Shown: positions 45,415-54,101 of the stretch, piece after piece
Layout of the letters: every line of letters begins with the position of its first letter
Position numbering within the stretch: the first letter of the stretch is position 1
Source: Stenotrophomonas indicatrix
Lineage (GTDB): Bacteria > Pseudomonadota > Gammaproteobacteria > Xanthomonadales > Xanthomonadaceae
Assembly: GCA_041545745.1 (NCBI GenBank)
Contig: CP168152.1
Span: 2,602,001-2,666,000, forward strand
Length of the DNA: 64,000 bases
Reading direction: 5' to 3'
Position numbers and translations under genes: made by a program
The notes under the pieces: model-generated
Databases searched by the model: none
The model's input: the letters and a program-made list of their open reading frames with translations, nothing else
Told to the model about the DNA's origin: nothing

Positions 45415-47325
45415 TCAATACACCGGCAGTTCGATGTAGCTGGCCTGCGCGGCGCTGTGCCACACCCGCTGCGTGGCCTTCTGGTAGTCACCCGGCTTGG
45501 CCAGGTAGATGTTGGGCACGTAGGTCTGCGGGTTGCGGTCGTACAGCGGGAACAGGCTGGACTGCACCTGCACCATCACCCGGTGGCCCTTCTGGAAGGT
45601 GTGGTTGGCATTGGGCAGATCGAAGCGGTACGGCAGCACCTGGTTGGCCGCCAGCGCCTTGGGATCGCTGAAGCTCTCGCGGTAACGGCCACGGAAGATC
45701 GCCAGTGACACCGGCAGCTCATAGCCGCCCATCTCCGGCGTCGATGCCTCCTGGTCCGGATACACGTCGATCAGCTTCACCACCCAGTCGCTGTCGGTGC
45801 CGCTGGTGGACGCCTGCAGGTTCACCACCGGCGTCCCTCCGATGCGCAGCGGTGCGGTCAACGGCTCGGTGATGAAGGTCAGTACGTCGGGCCGGCCATC
45901 GACGAAGCGCTGGTCCTTGACCAGCCAGGTGGTCCACATGTCGCGGTCGCCAAAACGCACCGGGCGCGGTACGAACGGCACCGGCTTGGCCGGATCGGAC
46001 ACGTATTCTTCGAAGTCGCCCTCGCCCGCCGCCGGCGCCTGGAATGCCAGCTTGCCGCCGGCACGCAGGTACAGCGGCTTGCTGTGTGCCGCGCACGCCT
46101 TCTCGCAGCTGCGCGGCCAGCCCTGCAGGCGGTCCCAGTGGTTTTCACCGGTGTTGTAGACCAGCACCGGTGGCGTATCGGCCGTCGGCGCGCTGTCTAC
46201 CAGGTACTGGTCGAAGAACGGCTTGAGCACGTCGCGGCGGAACTGCAGCGCGGTATCACCTTCGAATTTCAGCACCCCAAGCTGGCTGCCGTCATAGTTC
46301 ACCTGGCTGTGCCGCCACGGGCCCATCACCAGGTAGTTGTGGGTATTGCCGGTATCGCGCCCTTCCATCGCCTGGTAGGCATGGTTGGCACCCCACATGT
46401 CTTCCTGGTCCCACAGGCCCTGCAGCCACATGGTCGGCACCTTCAGCGGCGTCTTCGCCATCACCGCATCCAGCGCCTGGCCCTGCCAGAACGCATCGTA
46501 TGCAGGGTGCTGCACCAGCTTCTTCCACCAGGTCAGCTGGTCCACGCCGGTGAAGCGCGCGTAGTCGCCGGCCGAGCCGATGCGCAGGAAAGTGCTGTAA
46601 TCGTCATAACCCAGCGACGGCAGTGGCGTCCCCTTGCCACGCTTCTCGGTCTGCATGGCGAAGTAGTTGAAATTGACCTGGCGGAAGGCGCCGTAGTTGA
46701 GCCAGTCGTCGCCCATCCAGCCGTCGACCATCGGGCTCTGCGGCGCTGCCACCTTCAGTGCCGGGTGTGGATCGGTCAGCGCCATCACCACGGTGAAGCC
46801 TTCATACGAGGATCCGAGCATGCCGACCTTGCCGTTGGTCTCCGGCACATGCTTGACCAGCCAATCGATGGTGTCCCAGGCATCGGTGGAATGATCGACC
46901 TTGGTACCGTTCAGCGGCCCGCGCAGCGGCCGGGTCATCACGTAATCGCCCTCGGAACCGAACTTGCCACGGATGTCCTGGAACACGCGGATGTAGCCGC
47001 CATCGACGAACACTTCATCGCCCTGCGGCAGCAGATCGCGCATGCGCGGAGAATCACTGCGGCTGGCGCGGCCGGCGGCGTCGTACGGTGTGCGGGTCAG
47101 TAGGATCGGTGCGTTGCGGGCGCCCTTGGGTACCACGATCACCGTATACAACTTGGTGCCATCGCGCATCGGCACCATCACCACGCGCTTGTCGTAGTCG
47201 CGGCCCACATCGGGGGCGACGAAAGGTTTTCCGCTGATGTCCGGGGTCATCGGCGGCGTGTCGGCGGCCAGCACGGCGCTGGACAGGCTCAAGGCTACGG
47301 CAACAGCAACGGCACGCACACGCAT
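45415..47325 (-). CDS. Alpha-amino acid ester hydrolase / CocE-NonD family serine hydrolase
   Basis: A 636-residue exported enzyme (signal peptide to about residue 20, SAVLA). The nucleophile is Ser173 in GSSYEG, followed by Asp306 in LQGLWDQED and His339 in GPWRHSQ. Asp207, Glu308 and Asp309 match the acidic cluster that binds the substrate amino group. Each position is one less than in the X. citri alpha-amino acid ester hydrolase, known to make and cleave beta-lactams with an alpha-amino group such as ampicillin and cephalexin. A C-terminal jelly-roll domain completes it. Many annotations call this glutaryl-7-ACA acylase. ATG 47325 has GGAGG eight bases upstream. The activity here is inferred. 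Confidence 0.88.
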   Translation of the reverse strand: MRVRAVAVAVALSLSSAVLAADTPPMTPDISGKPFVAPDVGRDYDKRVVMVPMRDGTKLYTVIVVPKGARNAPILLTRTPYDAAGRASRSDSPRMRDLLPQGDEVFVDGGYIRVFQDIRGKFGSEGDYVMTRPLRGPLNGTKVDHSTDAWDTIDWLVKHVPETNGKVGMLGSSYEGFTVVMALTDPHPALKVAAPQSPMVDGWMGDDWLNYGAFRQVNFNYFAMQTEKRGKGTPLPSLGYDDYSTFLRIGSAGDYARFTGVDQLTWWKKLVQHPAYDAFWQGQALDAVMAKTPLKVPTMWLQGLWDQEDMWGANHAYQAMEGRDTGNTHNYLVMGPWRHSQVNYDGSQLGVLKFEGDTALQFRRDVLKPFFDQYLVDSAPTADTPPVLVYNTGENHWDRLQGWPRSCEKACAAHSKPLYLRAGGKLAFQAPAAGEGDFEEYVSDPAKPVPFVPRPVRFGDRDMWTTWLVKDQRFVDGRPDVLTFITEPLTAPLRIGGTPVVNLQASTSGTDSDWVVKLIDVYPDQEASTPEMGGYELPVSLAIFRGRYRESFSDPKALAANQVLPYRFDLPNANHTFQKGHRVMVQVQSSLFPLYDRNPQTYVPNIYLAKPGDYQKATQRVWHSAAQASYIELPVY

Positions 47326-47447
47326 GGACATTACCTCCCGGCAGGAAAGGCCCCAGCCTACTCCCGTAGCCCCTGGCAAAGCGTGTGCCTGCTTTGCATT
47401 CTGCGGCGTTTACAGGCAGGACTGATGGCACATGCGCCACGCACCCG

Positions 47448-47519
47448 GTAGTGCCGGCCGCTGGCCGGCAACCGCACCGCCAAAGGTTGATGGAGTTGCC
47501 GGCCAGCGGCCGGCACTAC
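47448..47519. repeat. Facing pair of GTAG palindromes
   Basis: GTAGTGCCGGCCGCTGGCC at 47448 and its mirror form ending CCGGCACTAC at 47519 lie 22 bases apart. They face each other and can fold into one large hairpin. They sit between the SnoaL-like gene's stop and the start of the ester hydrolase gene on the same strand. Confidence 0.85.
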
Positions 47520-47526
47520 CCGAACA

Positions 47527-47913
47527 TCAGCTCACCGGCACTTCGTGGAGCACCAGCCAACGCCAGCGTCCATCTTCATGGCGCAGCACCGCCAGCGATT
47601 CCCGCCATGCGGTTTCTCCTTCGCCAACGGCATGCCCCTCGCGGTAGCGCAGCACCGCCAGCGGCGACGGGGCGTCCACCGCCTGCACAGCCTCGATGGC
47701 GATCCGCAGTCCTGGCCGGGCGCCGTATCCGCCCACGAACAGCGCCTGCACGGCGGCGCGGTCCAGCCTGCGACCGGAGATGCCGACCATGCTGAAGTCC
47801 GCGCAGAAATGTTCCATCAGATCAGCCAGTGCATCGGCCGCGACCTCTGCGCGGAACCAGGCCTGCAGCTTGTCGTGCAGCAGGTGGATTTCGTGTTCGG
47901 CGGTCATGTCCAT
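47527..47913 (-). CDS. SnoaL/NTF2-like small protein
   Basis: A 128-residue protein of the cone-like NTF2 fold (HDKLQAWFRAEVAADALADLMEHFCADFSMVG, then the C-terminal GRWRWLVLHEVPVS), shown here in short parts. Such proteins include small enzymes and non-catalytic subunits. The start shares one base with the MFS stop (TGATG), so it is the second gene of an MFS operon. The function is unknown. Confidence 0.65.
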   Translation of the reverse strand: MDMTAEHEIHLLHDKLQAWFRAEVAADALADLMEHFCADFSMVGISGRRLDRAAVQALFVGGYGARPGLRIAIEAVQAVDAPSPLAVLRYREGHAVGEGETAWRESLAVLRHEDGRWRWLVLHEVPVS

Positions 47914-49271
47914 CAAGCAGTCTCCGGAGTGGAAAGGGAATGCAGCTGCGACCGGCGCAGCAGCGCCAATGGCAACAGGGTGAGTACGGCCGCCAAGCCC
48001 AGCACCACGCCGGTGGCATGCGCCGGCCACCACTGCATGGCCAAGGCCAGCAGCAGAGCGATGGCGGCGGTACCCAGGCAGAAGCTGAGCTGGCGGTTGA
48101 GGTTCCACAGCGCGCTGGCATCGCCCAGCGCCTCGGCGTCCACACCATGGAACGCCAGCGTCTGCGCGGTGCTGCTGCACAGGCTGCCGCCCGCACCCAT
48201 CAGGGCGAACAGCATGGCGGCCAGCACAAACGACGGCTGTGATTGCAGCGCCATCAACAGCAGACCGCTGGCCTGCAGGACCATGCCCAGCCGCAGCACC
48301 GAGCCCGGCCCGAAGCGCGCCAGCAATCGCCGGCTGCCGGTGATTGCCAGTGCCGAGGCCAGCGCCCACGGCAACATCAAGGCGCCGATCTGCGCGGCGC
48401 TGTAACCGGCGTGGTTCAACTGCAAGGTACTGGCCAGCTGGCTGCCGATGAACACACCCGGCACCGCCAGATAGACCAGCATCGCCATGCGCAGGCCTCG
48501 ATGGGACAGCAGCGACCAGCGCAGCAGCGGCTGCGGCTGCCGGCGTGCATTACGCAGGTGGGCGATGGCCAGCACTGCTGCCAGCAGCAGCAACCCTGCG
48601 CCGACGAAGCGATGGCCGGGCTCACCCAGCCAGGTCAGCGCCAGCAGCAACGCGCCCAGCGCAGACATCGCGGTGGTCAACGCATAGCCCTGCAGGCGCG
48701 GCGCACTGCGCCGGCCATCAGCCGGCATCCATGCCAGTACCAGGGCGATCGCCAGCACCGCCAGCGGCAGGCTGGCCCACAGCACGCCGCGCCAGGACAG
48801 CCACTGCACCAGCAGGCCGCCAAGAGCCGGCGCCAGTGCCGGCACCAGCAATGCCACCAGCAGGATGCGCCGGGTCAGCGCACCGCGTTGTTCAGGCGTG
48901 CACTGCCGGTACGCCGCCGCCTGCGCCACCGGAATCAGCAGGCCACCGGCCAGCCCCTGCAGCAACCGCCAGCCCAGCAGCCAACCAATGGACGGTGCGG
49001 CGCCGGCCAGGCCCGCGGCCGCCGCGAACAACAACAAGGCAACCAGCAACAGGCGACGCTCACCGCAGCGCGCGGCCAACCAGGGTGCCAGCGGAATCAC
49101 CACGCTCAGACCCAGCATGTAGGCGGTGCCCACCCAGGCCAGGGTGCCGATGTCCACATGCAGCTCGGCCGCCAGGGCCGGGTAGGCCACCGTGGCGATG
49201 AACATGTTGACCAGGTCCAGGGCGAACACCAGCAGGAAGATCGCCTCATGGCGCAGGCGGGGGGAAGGCAT
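47913..49271 (-). CDS. MFS multidrug-type exporter (EmrB/QacA-like)
   Basis: A 452-residue membrane protein with about 12-14 helices. The first helix reads AIFLLVFALDLVNMFIATVAYPAL, the usual opening of the drug-proton antiporter DHA2 type. Loop 2-3 has PLAPWLAARCGERR and helix 4 has LQGLAGGLLIPVAQAA. It is divergent from a LysR regulator 104 bases away with a clear palindrome between. The substrate is unknown. Confidence 0.85.
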   Translation of the reverse strand: MPSPRLRHEAIFLLVFALDLVNMFIATVAYPALAAELHVDIGTLAWVGTAYMLGLSVVIPLAPWLAARCGERRLLLVALLLFAAAAGLAGAAPSIGWLLGWRLLQGLAGGLLIPVAQAAAYRQCTPEQRGALTRRILLVALLVPALAPALGGLLVQWLSWRGVLWASLPLAVLAIALVLAWMPADGRRSAPRLQGYALTTAMSALGALLLALTWLGEPGHRFVGAGLLLLAAVLAIAHLRNARRQPQPLLRWSLLSHRGLRMAMLVYLAVPGVFIGSQLASTLQLNHAGYSAAQIGALMLPWALASALAITGSRRLLARFGPGSVLRLGMVLQASGLLLMALQSQPSFVLAAMLFALMGAGGSLCSSTAQTLAFHGVDAEALGDASALWNLNRQLSFCLGTAAIALLLALAMQWWPAHATGVVLGLAAVLTLLPLALLRRSQLHSLSTPETA

Positions 49272-49346
49272 CAGCAGGCTCCAGCAGCGAAGGCGACAGC
49301 ATCGCGGACCGGCGTTGTTGGAAAAACTCGACGACAACTGCAACAC

Positions 49347-49365
49347 TGTCAAACCTGTTTTGACA
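49347..49365. promoter_or_regulatory. LysR operator between the MFS and LysR genes
   Basis: TGTCAAA-CCTGT-TTTGACA is a perfect 7+7 inverted repeat with a five-base centre, 10 bases before the LysR start codon. It fits the LysR T-N11-A pattern and the position expected for autoregulation. Confidence 0.7.
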
Positions 49366-49375
49366 ATCAACCACC

Positions 49376-50272
49376 ATGGTCAGCCTCGATCGCTTCGATA
49401 TCTTCCGCGCCGTGGTCGAGGCCGGCAGCCTGACCGCTGCCGCTGATCGCCTCGGCCTGAGTCGCGCGGTGGTCAGCTTCAACCTGAAGCGGCTGGAGCA
49501 GGAGCTGGGCGTGACCCTGCTGCTGCGCAGTACCCGCCACCTCGCGCTGACCGAGGCCGGCGAACAGTTCCTGCAGCACTGCGTGCAGGCACTGGATGCC
49601 GCGCAGGCCGCGATCGATGCCGCACGCCGCGACCAGCATCAGCTGCAGGGCGTACTGCGCCTGACCACCACCCCGGAGTACGCGCAGCTGCGGCTGATTC
49701 CGGCACTGGAAGCCTTCCGCGCGCAGCATCCAGCCCTGCTGCTGCATCTATCGACCTCGCCGGCACCGGCCGACCTGATTCCCGAACGCTTCGATCTGGC
49801 GATCCGCCTTGGCCGCCTGCCGGACTCGGGACTGCATGCCAGCGAGCTGGAGCGGCATCCGTTGTGTGCAGTCGCCGCGCCCGCTTTGCTGGCTCGCCTG
49901 CCATCCGCCGATGCTGTCGATGACCCCGTACAGCTGGGCACCCTGCCCCGCCTTGGCTATCCCCGCCTGGCCGATGTGCCGGTGGTAGCACCAGATGGCA
50001 GCGATGCGCTGTTCGCCACCAACCCGGGCAACGCAGTGATACGCGTGGATGGGGCCAGCAGCCTGCGCGCGTTTGCCGTGGCCGGTGCAGGAGTGACCGT
50101 GCTGCCACGCTGGCTGATCGAGGACGATCTCGCCCACGACCGCCTGCGGCCCGTGCTGCGCCAGCACCGCTTTCCTCAGCAGAGCGTGTACGCGGTGTAC
50201 CCGCACAGCAGCCAACCCTCGCCGAAGGTGCGGCAGCTGATCGATTTCCTGCGCGTGTGGTTTGGAACATGA
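49376..50272 (+). CDS. LysR-family transcriptional regulator
   Basis: A 298-residue LysR regulator with the N-terminal helix-turn-helix (GSLTAAADRLGLSRAVVSFNLKRLEQELGV; residues ~17-46) and an effector domain (VLRLTTTPEYAQLRLIPAL onward). It probably represses or activates the divergent MFS-SnoaL pair through the palindrome at 49347. Its stop codon overlaps the first base of the perfect 29-bp inverted repeat at 50272. Confidence 0.9.
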   Translation: MVSLDRFDIFRAVVEAGSLTAAADRLGLSRAVVSFNLKRLEQELGVTLLLRSTRHLALTEAGEQFLQHCVQALDAAQAAIDAARRDQHQLQGVLRLTTTPEYAQLRLIPALEAFRAQHPALLLHLSTSPAPADLIPERFDLAIRLGRLPDSGLHASELERHPLCAVAAPALLARLPSADAVDDPVQLGTLPRLGYPRLADVPVVAPDGSDALFATNPGNAVIRVDGASSLRAFAVAGAGVTVLPRWLIEDDLAHDRLRPVLRQHRFPQQSVYAVYPHSSQPSPKVRQLIDFLRVWFGT

Positions 50273-50336
50273 AAAGGGGACGGAGGGGATTAAGTCGTTT
50301 GTGGCATAAACGACTTAATCCCCTCCGTCCCCTTTT
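50272..50336. terminator. Perfect 29-bp inverted repeat at the 3' ends of convergent genes
   Basis: The arm AAAAGGGGACGGAGGGGATT and nine further bases (50272-50300) pair without mismatch with 50308-50336 around the loop GTGGCAT. The right end is TTTTTT, so the hairpin can terminate the LysR transcript, and with its A-run also the opposite one. A perfect stem this long is more typical of a mobile palindromic repeat than of an ordinary terminator. Confidence 0.8.
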
Positions 50337-50338
50337 TT

Positions 50339-50360
50339 CACGGCCCCTTGCGGGGCCGTG
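50339..50360. terminator. Second hairpin, GH3 side
   Basis: CACGGCCCCTTGCGGGGCCG and two more bases form a stem of nine pairs around a short loop, 27 bases after the GH3 stop on the minus strand. Read from that side it is followed by the T-poor TGAAAAAAGG, so termination from the GH3 side may rely on the next hairpin. Confidence 0.6.
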
Positions 50361-50386
50361 CTTTCAAGCATAAGAACCGCGCCGGA

Positions 50387-53182
50387 TCAGCGCAGCACCT
50401 GCTCCACCAACTGCACGTCCACCGTCTGCAACGGCTCGGCAGCATTGCGCGACAGCTGCACCTGGTAGGTGCCGCCGGCGATCTTCCACTGGCGCGCCTG
50501 TGCATCGTAATGGGCCAGGGTCTTCGGCTCGGCTTCGATGCGGATGCGGCGCTGTTCGCCCGGCTGCAGGTTCACCTTGTCGTAGCCGATCAGGCGGATC
50601 GGCGTGGTGCTGCCAGCCGGCAGCTTCAGGTACAGCTGGGCGACGTCGGCACCGGCGCGCTTGCCGGTGTTGCGGATGTCGACGCTGGCGACCAGGCGCG
50701 AGCCTTCCACGCTCACCTTCAGGTTTTCATAGGCGAACGAGGTGTAGGACAGGCCATGGCCGAAGGCGAAGGTCGGGGTCAGGCCCTTGGCTGCCATCCA
50801 CTTGTAGCCGACGTTGGCACCTTCGATATCGAAATCGAACACATCGCCGAACGGCTTGGCCGGCTTGAAGCCGAGGCCATCGATGTGCGGACGCGGCAGC
50901 TGCGATTCGTCCACCACCCAGGTCACCGGCAGGCGGCCGGACGGATTGGCCTGCCCGGTCAGCAGCGCGGCAATGCCTTCACCGCCGCGGATGCCCGGGT
51001 ACCAGGCCTGCAGCACCGCCGGTACCCGCGCCAGCCACGGCGTGCGCACCGGGCCATTGGTCTCCAGCACCAGCACGGTCTTCGGGTTGGCCTTGGCCAC
51101 CGCTGAAATCAGGGCGTCCTGGTTGTCCGGCAGCTGCATGTCCGGCAGGTCCACCGATTCAGCTGCCCACTGGGTAGCAAACACGATGGCCACATCCGCC
51201 TGCGCGGCAGCCTTGGCCGCAGCGGCAGCATTGGTGCCGTCCACATAGGTGATGGTGGCATCCGGACGTGCGGCACGCAGCGATTCCAGCGGCGAGGACG
51301 GATGGAAGATCACCGGGCCCGGCCAGGTGGTCGGCAGCACGCCCGGCACCGCATTGGTGCCCTTGGCGGTCACACCCACCATCGACGAACCACCGCCACC
51401 GATCACGCCCTTGTCGGCATGGCCACCGATGATGACGATGCGCTTGGCGCTGTCGGCCAGCGGCAGCAGGCTGCCTTCATTGCGCAGCAGCACGCTGCCT
51501 TCTTCCACCGTGCGCTGGGCCACGGCGAAACCGGCCTCGGCGTCGACCTTCTGGTGCTGCGGCGGGTTGTCGAAGTTGCCGTGCAGGAACATCGTGCGCA
51601 GGATGCGCGCGACCATGTCGTTCAGGCGCGCCTGCGGCACCACGCCGCCGTGCACCGCCAAGCGCAACGGCTCATCGAAGAACACCGCCGCATCGAACAC
51701 TTCACCGGCCGACTGCTGGTCCAGGCCGGCCAGCGCCGCCTTCGAACCACTGTGCACGCCGCCCCAGTCGGACATCACGAAACCAGGGAATTTCCACTCC
51801 TGCTTCAGCACCTGATTCATCAGGTAGCCGTTCTCGCAGCCGTAGGTGCCATTGATCTTGTTGTAGGAGCACATCGCCACACCCGGACGACCGGCTTCCA
51901 ACGCGATCTCGAACGCCAGCAGATCCGACTCGTGCATGGCCTGTTCGCCGATGCGCACGTCGTGGAAATTGCGGCGGGTCTCCATGTCGTTCAGCGCGAA
52001 GTGCTTCATCGAGGAGATCACGTGCTGGCTCTGCACGCCCTGGATCACCGCGCCGACCATCGAACCGGCCAGCAGCGGGTCTTCACCGGCATATTCGAAG
52101 TTGCGGCCGTTGCGCGGGTCACGCTGCAGGTTGACGCTGCCGGACAGCAGGATGTTGAAGCGCTGCTGCCAGGCTTCGCGGCCCATCGTTGCACCGCCGG
52201 CAAAGGCAACACCACGGTTCCAGGTCGACGCCGTGGACGGGCCCGACGGCATCGCCGTGGCGAAGTCACCCGGGCGGATGCCACCCGGATTGGTCACGCC
52301 CACGCCGGCGTCGGCCGACTGCTGCGACGGAATACCCAAGCGCGCCACGCCCGGCACGAAACCGGCCGAACCCACCGCACCTTCCGGCAGCTTGCCGCCA
52401 TCCTTGCCCAGCCCGAAGTAGCTGTGCAGCATCTGGAACTTCTCGTCCTCGGTCATCGTCTTCAGCAGCAGCGCAGCGCGCGCATCGGCGGTGAGGGTGG
52501 TGTCCATCCACGGCTGCTCGCCGCCCTTGTCGGCGGCATAGGCCAGGGTCAGCAGGGTCGCACGCAGCGTGCTGCCTTCCACCTTGAACGGCGCACTGCT
52601 GGCGGCCTGGAAACCATCGCTGAAATAGCTGGCATCGGCTTCCAGGGCCACGCGTGCCGGGTCGAAGCCGGCCGCCTTGGCCGATTCACCGGCCACCGCG
52701 CCGAGCAGCACCGCCGGTGCGCCCAGTCGCGAACGCGACACCAGTGCCGGCAACTGCGAAGCACCGGCGCCCGCGTCGGTGTAGACCGCCACTGCATGGC
52801 GGCCGTCATCCAGGCGCAGGTAGTTCAGGCCCGGCTGGTCCGGGCCGGATTCGGCGGCGATCGGCAGCCGGGTCAACACGGCCTGGCCGTGCTGGGTCTG
52901 GCCGTCATCCTTGCCGGCGGCGATGAAGCGGTACTGGTAGCCCAGGCCATCGGCCAGCAGCTGCAGCGGATCGACCTGGCCGATGCCGCGCTGTACTTGG
53001 CGAACGCTGACCGCATCCACCTGCAGGGTCTTCAACTGGGCAGCCAGGGCCGGCATCGCGTCCGCGGTCGGCGCCTGTTCCAGCGTCAGCACGGTGAAGG
53101 CGGCGGAGTCGGCCCAGGCCGGGGTGGCCAGTGCGGCAGACAGGGCCAGGGACAGGGCGAGCGGCTTTGTAAACGTTTTCAT
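50387..53182 (-). CDS. Exported GH3 beta-glucosidase-type enzyme with an EEP-like N-terminal domain
   Basis: A 931-residue exported enzyme (signal peptide to ~residue 25, TPAWA). Residues ~28-205 resemble an endonuclease/exonuclease/phosphatase fold (LADGLGYQYRFIAAGKDDGQ, HGQAVLTRLPI), but the usual catalytic residues are not evident. The GH3 part follows: the TIM-like domain with SSMKHFALND and FVMSDWGGVH (Asp nucleophile), the sandwich domain with AVLQAWYPGIRGGEG, and a fibronectin-III-like C-terminus with TFAFGHGLSY. It should remove sugars from plant or other glycosides in the periplasm. ATG 53182 gives the proper signal. Confidence 0.87.
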   Translation of the reverse strand: MKTFTKPLALSLALSAALATPAWADSAAFTVLTLEQAPTADAMPALAAQLKTLQVDAVSVRQVQRGIGQVDPLQLLADGLGYQYRFIAAGKDDGQTQHGQAVLTRLPIAAESGPDQPGLNYLRLDDGRHAVAVYTDAGAGASQLPALVSRSRLGAPAVLLGAVAGESAKAAGFDPARVALEADASYFSDGFQAASSAPFKVEGSTLRATLLTLAYAADKGGEQPWMDTTLTADARAALLLKTMTEDEKFQMLHSYFGLGKDGGKLPEGAVGSAGFVPGVARLGIPSQQSADAGVGVTNPGGIRPGDFATAMPSGPSTASTWNRGVAFAGGATMGREAWQQRFNILLSGSVNLQRDPRNGRNFEYAGEDPLLAGSMVGAVIQGVQSQHVISSMKHFALNDMETRRNFHDVRIGEQAMHESDLLAFEIALEAGRPGVAMCSYNKINGTYGCENGYLMNQVLKQEWKFPGFVMSDWGGVHSGSKAALAGLDQQSAGEVFDAAVFFDEPLRLAVHGGVVPQARLNDMVARILRTMFLHGNFDNPPQHQKVDAEAGFAVAQRTVEEGSVLLRNEGSLLPLADSAKRIVIIGGHADKGVIGGGGSSMVGVTAKGTNAVPGVLPTTWPGPVIFHPSSPLESLRAARPDATITYVDGTNAAAAAKAAAQADVAIVFATQWAAESVDLPDMQLPDNQDALISAVAKANPKTVLVLETNGPVRTPWLARVPAVLQAWYPGIRGGEGIAALLTGQANPSGRLPVTWVVDESQLPRPHIDGLGFKPAKPFGDVFDFDIEGANVGYKWMAAKGLTPTFAFGHGLSYTSFAYENLKVSVEGSRLVASVDIRNTGKRAGADVAQLYLKLPAGSTTPIRLIGYDKVNLQPGEQRRIRIEAEPKTLAHYDAQARQWKIAGGTYQVQLSRNAAEPLQTVDVQLVEQVLR

Positions 53183-53518
53183 CGGCGGGCGTAATTCCGT
53201 TGCCAAGGCAATCGGTCCAGGGAAAGTGCCGCCGAAGGGTGCAGCGTCATGCCGCGCATGCGTTGCCGGGCAACGCCTTGCAGGCCAGAGGACGAGCCGG
53301 TCTGCGCGCGGGACCCTCCTCCCGTGCGTGACAACCTGCCTGTCCGGGCCGCGCAGAGCGACCCATCATGTGAAGAGTGTGCGAGGGCGTTCATCGCTGT
53401 CAACAGGACCTAAGTCACAGGCGCGATGTGCGGACTGGTTATCAGCCCATCACCGGCGGTCATCAACGGGCTGCACGGCGCTGCCGATAATGGATCTCCC
53501 CGGCGACGAATCGAGCCC
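53183..53518. other. 336-bp gap between divergent genes
   Basis: No gene is seen. A short palindrome CGTTGCC-GGGCAACG lies at 53261-53275, about 80 bases upstream of the GH3 start, and could be part of its control region. The rest is without recognisable structure. Confidence 0.4.
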
Positions 53519-53953
53519 ATGACCGTACATCGCGACTTCGACCATCTCTGGCGCGACCGCTGTGACACCTCCAGCCAGCGCAGCCCGCGCGTGCTGATCC
53601 GGGTGTTCGTCGCCCCCGGCGAGCTGGAACGCAGCGTGGCCTTCTACGAGCAACTGCAGGGTGTGGTCGCCGATGCCGGCTTTCCGTTTCCCGATGCGGG
53701 CCTGCGGCTGGCGATGGTCGGTGCGTTCCTGCTGATCGAAGGCTGCGACGAGGCGTTAGCGCCCTTCACGTCGACCACGGGCACGTTGCTGGTCGACGAC
53801 GTTCGGCCGTATCACGAAAAACTGGTGGCCGCTGGCGCCGAGATCATCTTTCCGCTGCAGGTAGTGCCCACCGGTGCGGCGTTCAATGCGGTGCATCCCG
53901 ACGGCACCGTGGTCGAGTACGTGCACCATCGGCCGGACCCGCAGGGGCGCTGA
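53519..53953 (+). CDS. VOC/glyoxalase-superfamily protein
   Basis: A 144-residue protein with a vicinal-oxygen-chelate-like fold (VLIRVFVAPGELERSVAFYEQL, then LRLAMVGAFLLIEG and a final EYVHHRPDP). It could be a lyase, dioxygenase or a non-enzymatic binding protein. The residue sets of glyoxalase I are not clear. ATG 53519 is chosen for similarity; an earlier ATG at 53426 adds an unrelated tail. It lies between the GH3 gene and a run of GTAG palindromes. Confidence 0.7.
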   Translation: MTVHRDFDHLWRDRCDTSSQRSPRVLIRVFVAPGELERSVAFYEQLQGVVADAGFPFPDAGLRLAMVGAFLLIEGCDEALAPFTSTTGTLLVDDVRPYHEKLVAAGAEIIFPLQVVPTGAAFNAVHPDGTVVEYVHHRPDPQGR

Positions 53954-53972
53954 GGCGGCGCGCCCCACCTCA

Positions 53973-54092
53973 GTAGATCCACGCCATGCGTGGATGCCTT
54001 GCACCCGGAGCCATGCGGCACCATGACCGCTATCCACGCATGGCGTGGATCTACTGCTCTACCTGCGTCATACACGCATGGCGTGGACCTAC
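53973..54092. repeat. Three GTAG palindromes
   Basis: GTAGATCCACGCCATGCGTG at 53973, its mirror ending GCGTGGATCTAC at 54054, and a third, shortened copy ending GGCGTGGACCTAC at 54092 lie between the VOC and AraC genes. The last ends nine bases before the AraC start codon and so covers its ribosome site region, which lacks a normal GGAGG. Confidence 0.85.
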
Positions 54093-54101
54093 AATGCGAC
54101 C

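Noticed and set aside
44932..45491. Several overlapping short frames with a repeated RKRVDQGRHLPERI peptide
   Set aside because: They lie inside the tandem palindrome array and reflect its repeat, not proteins.
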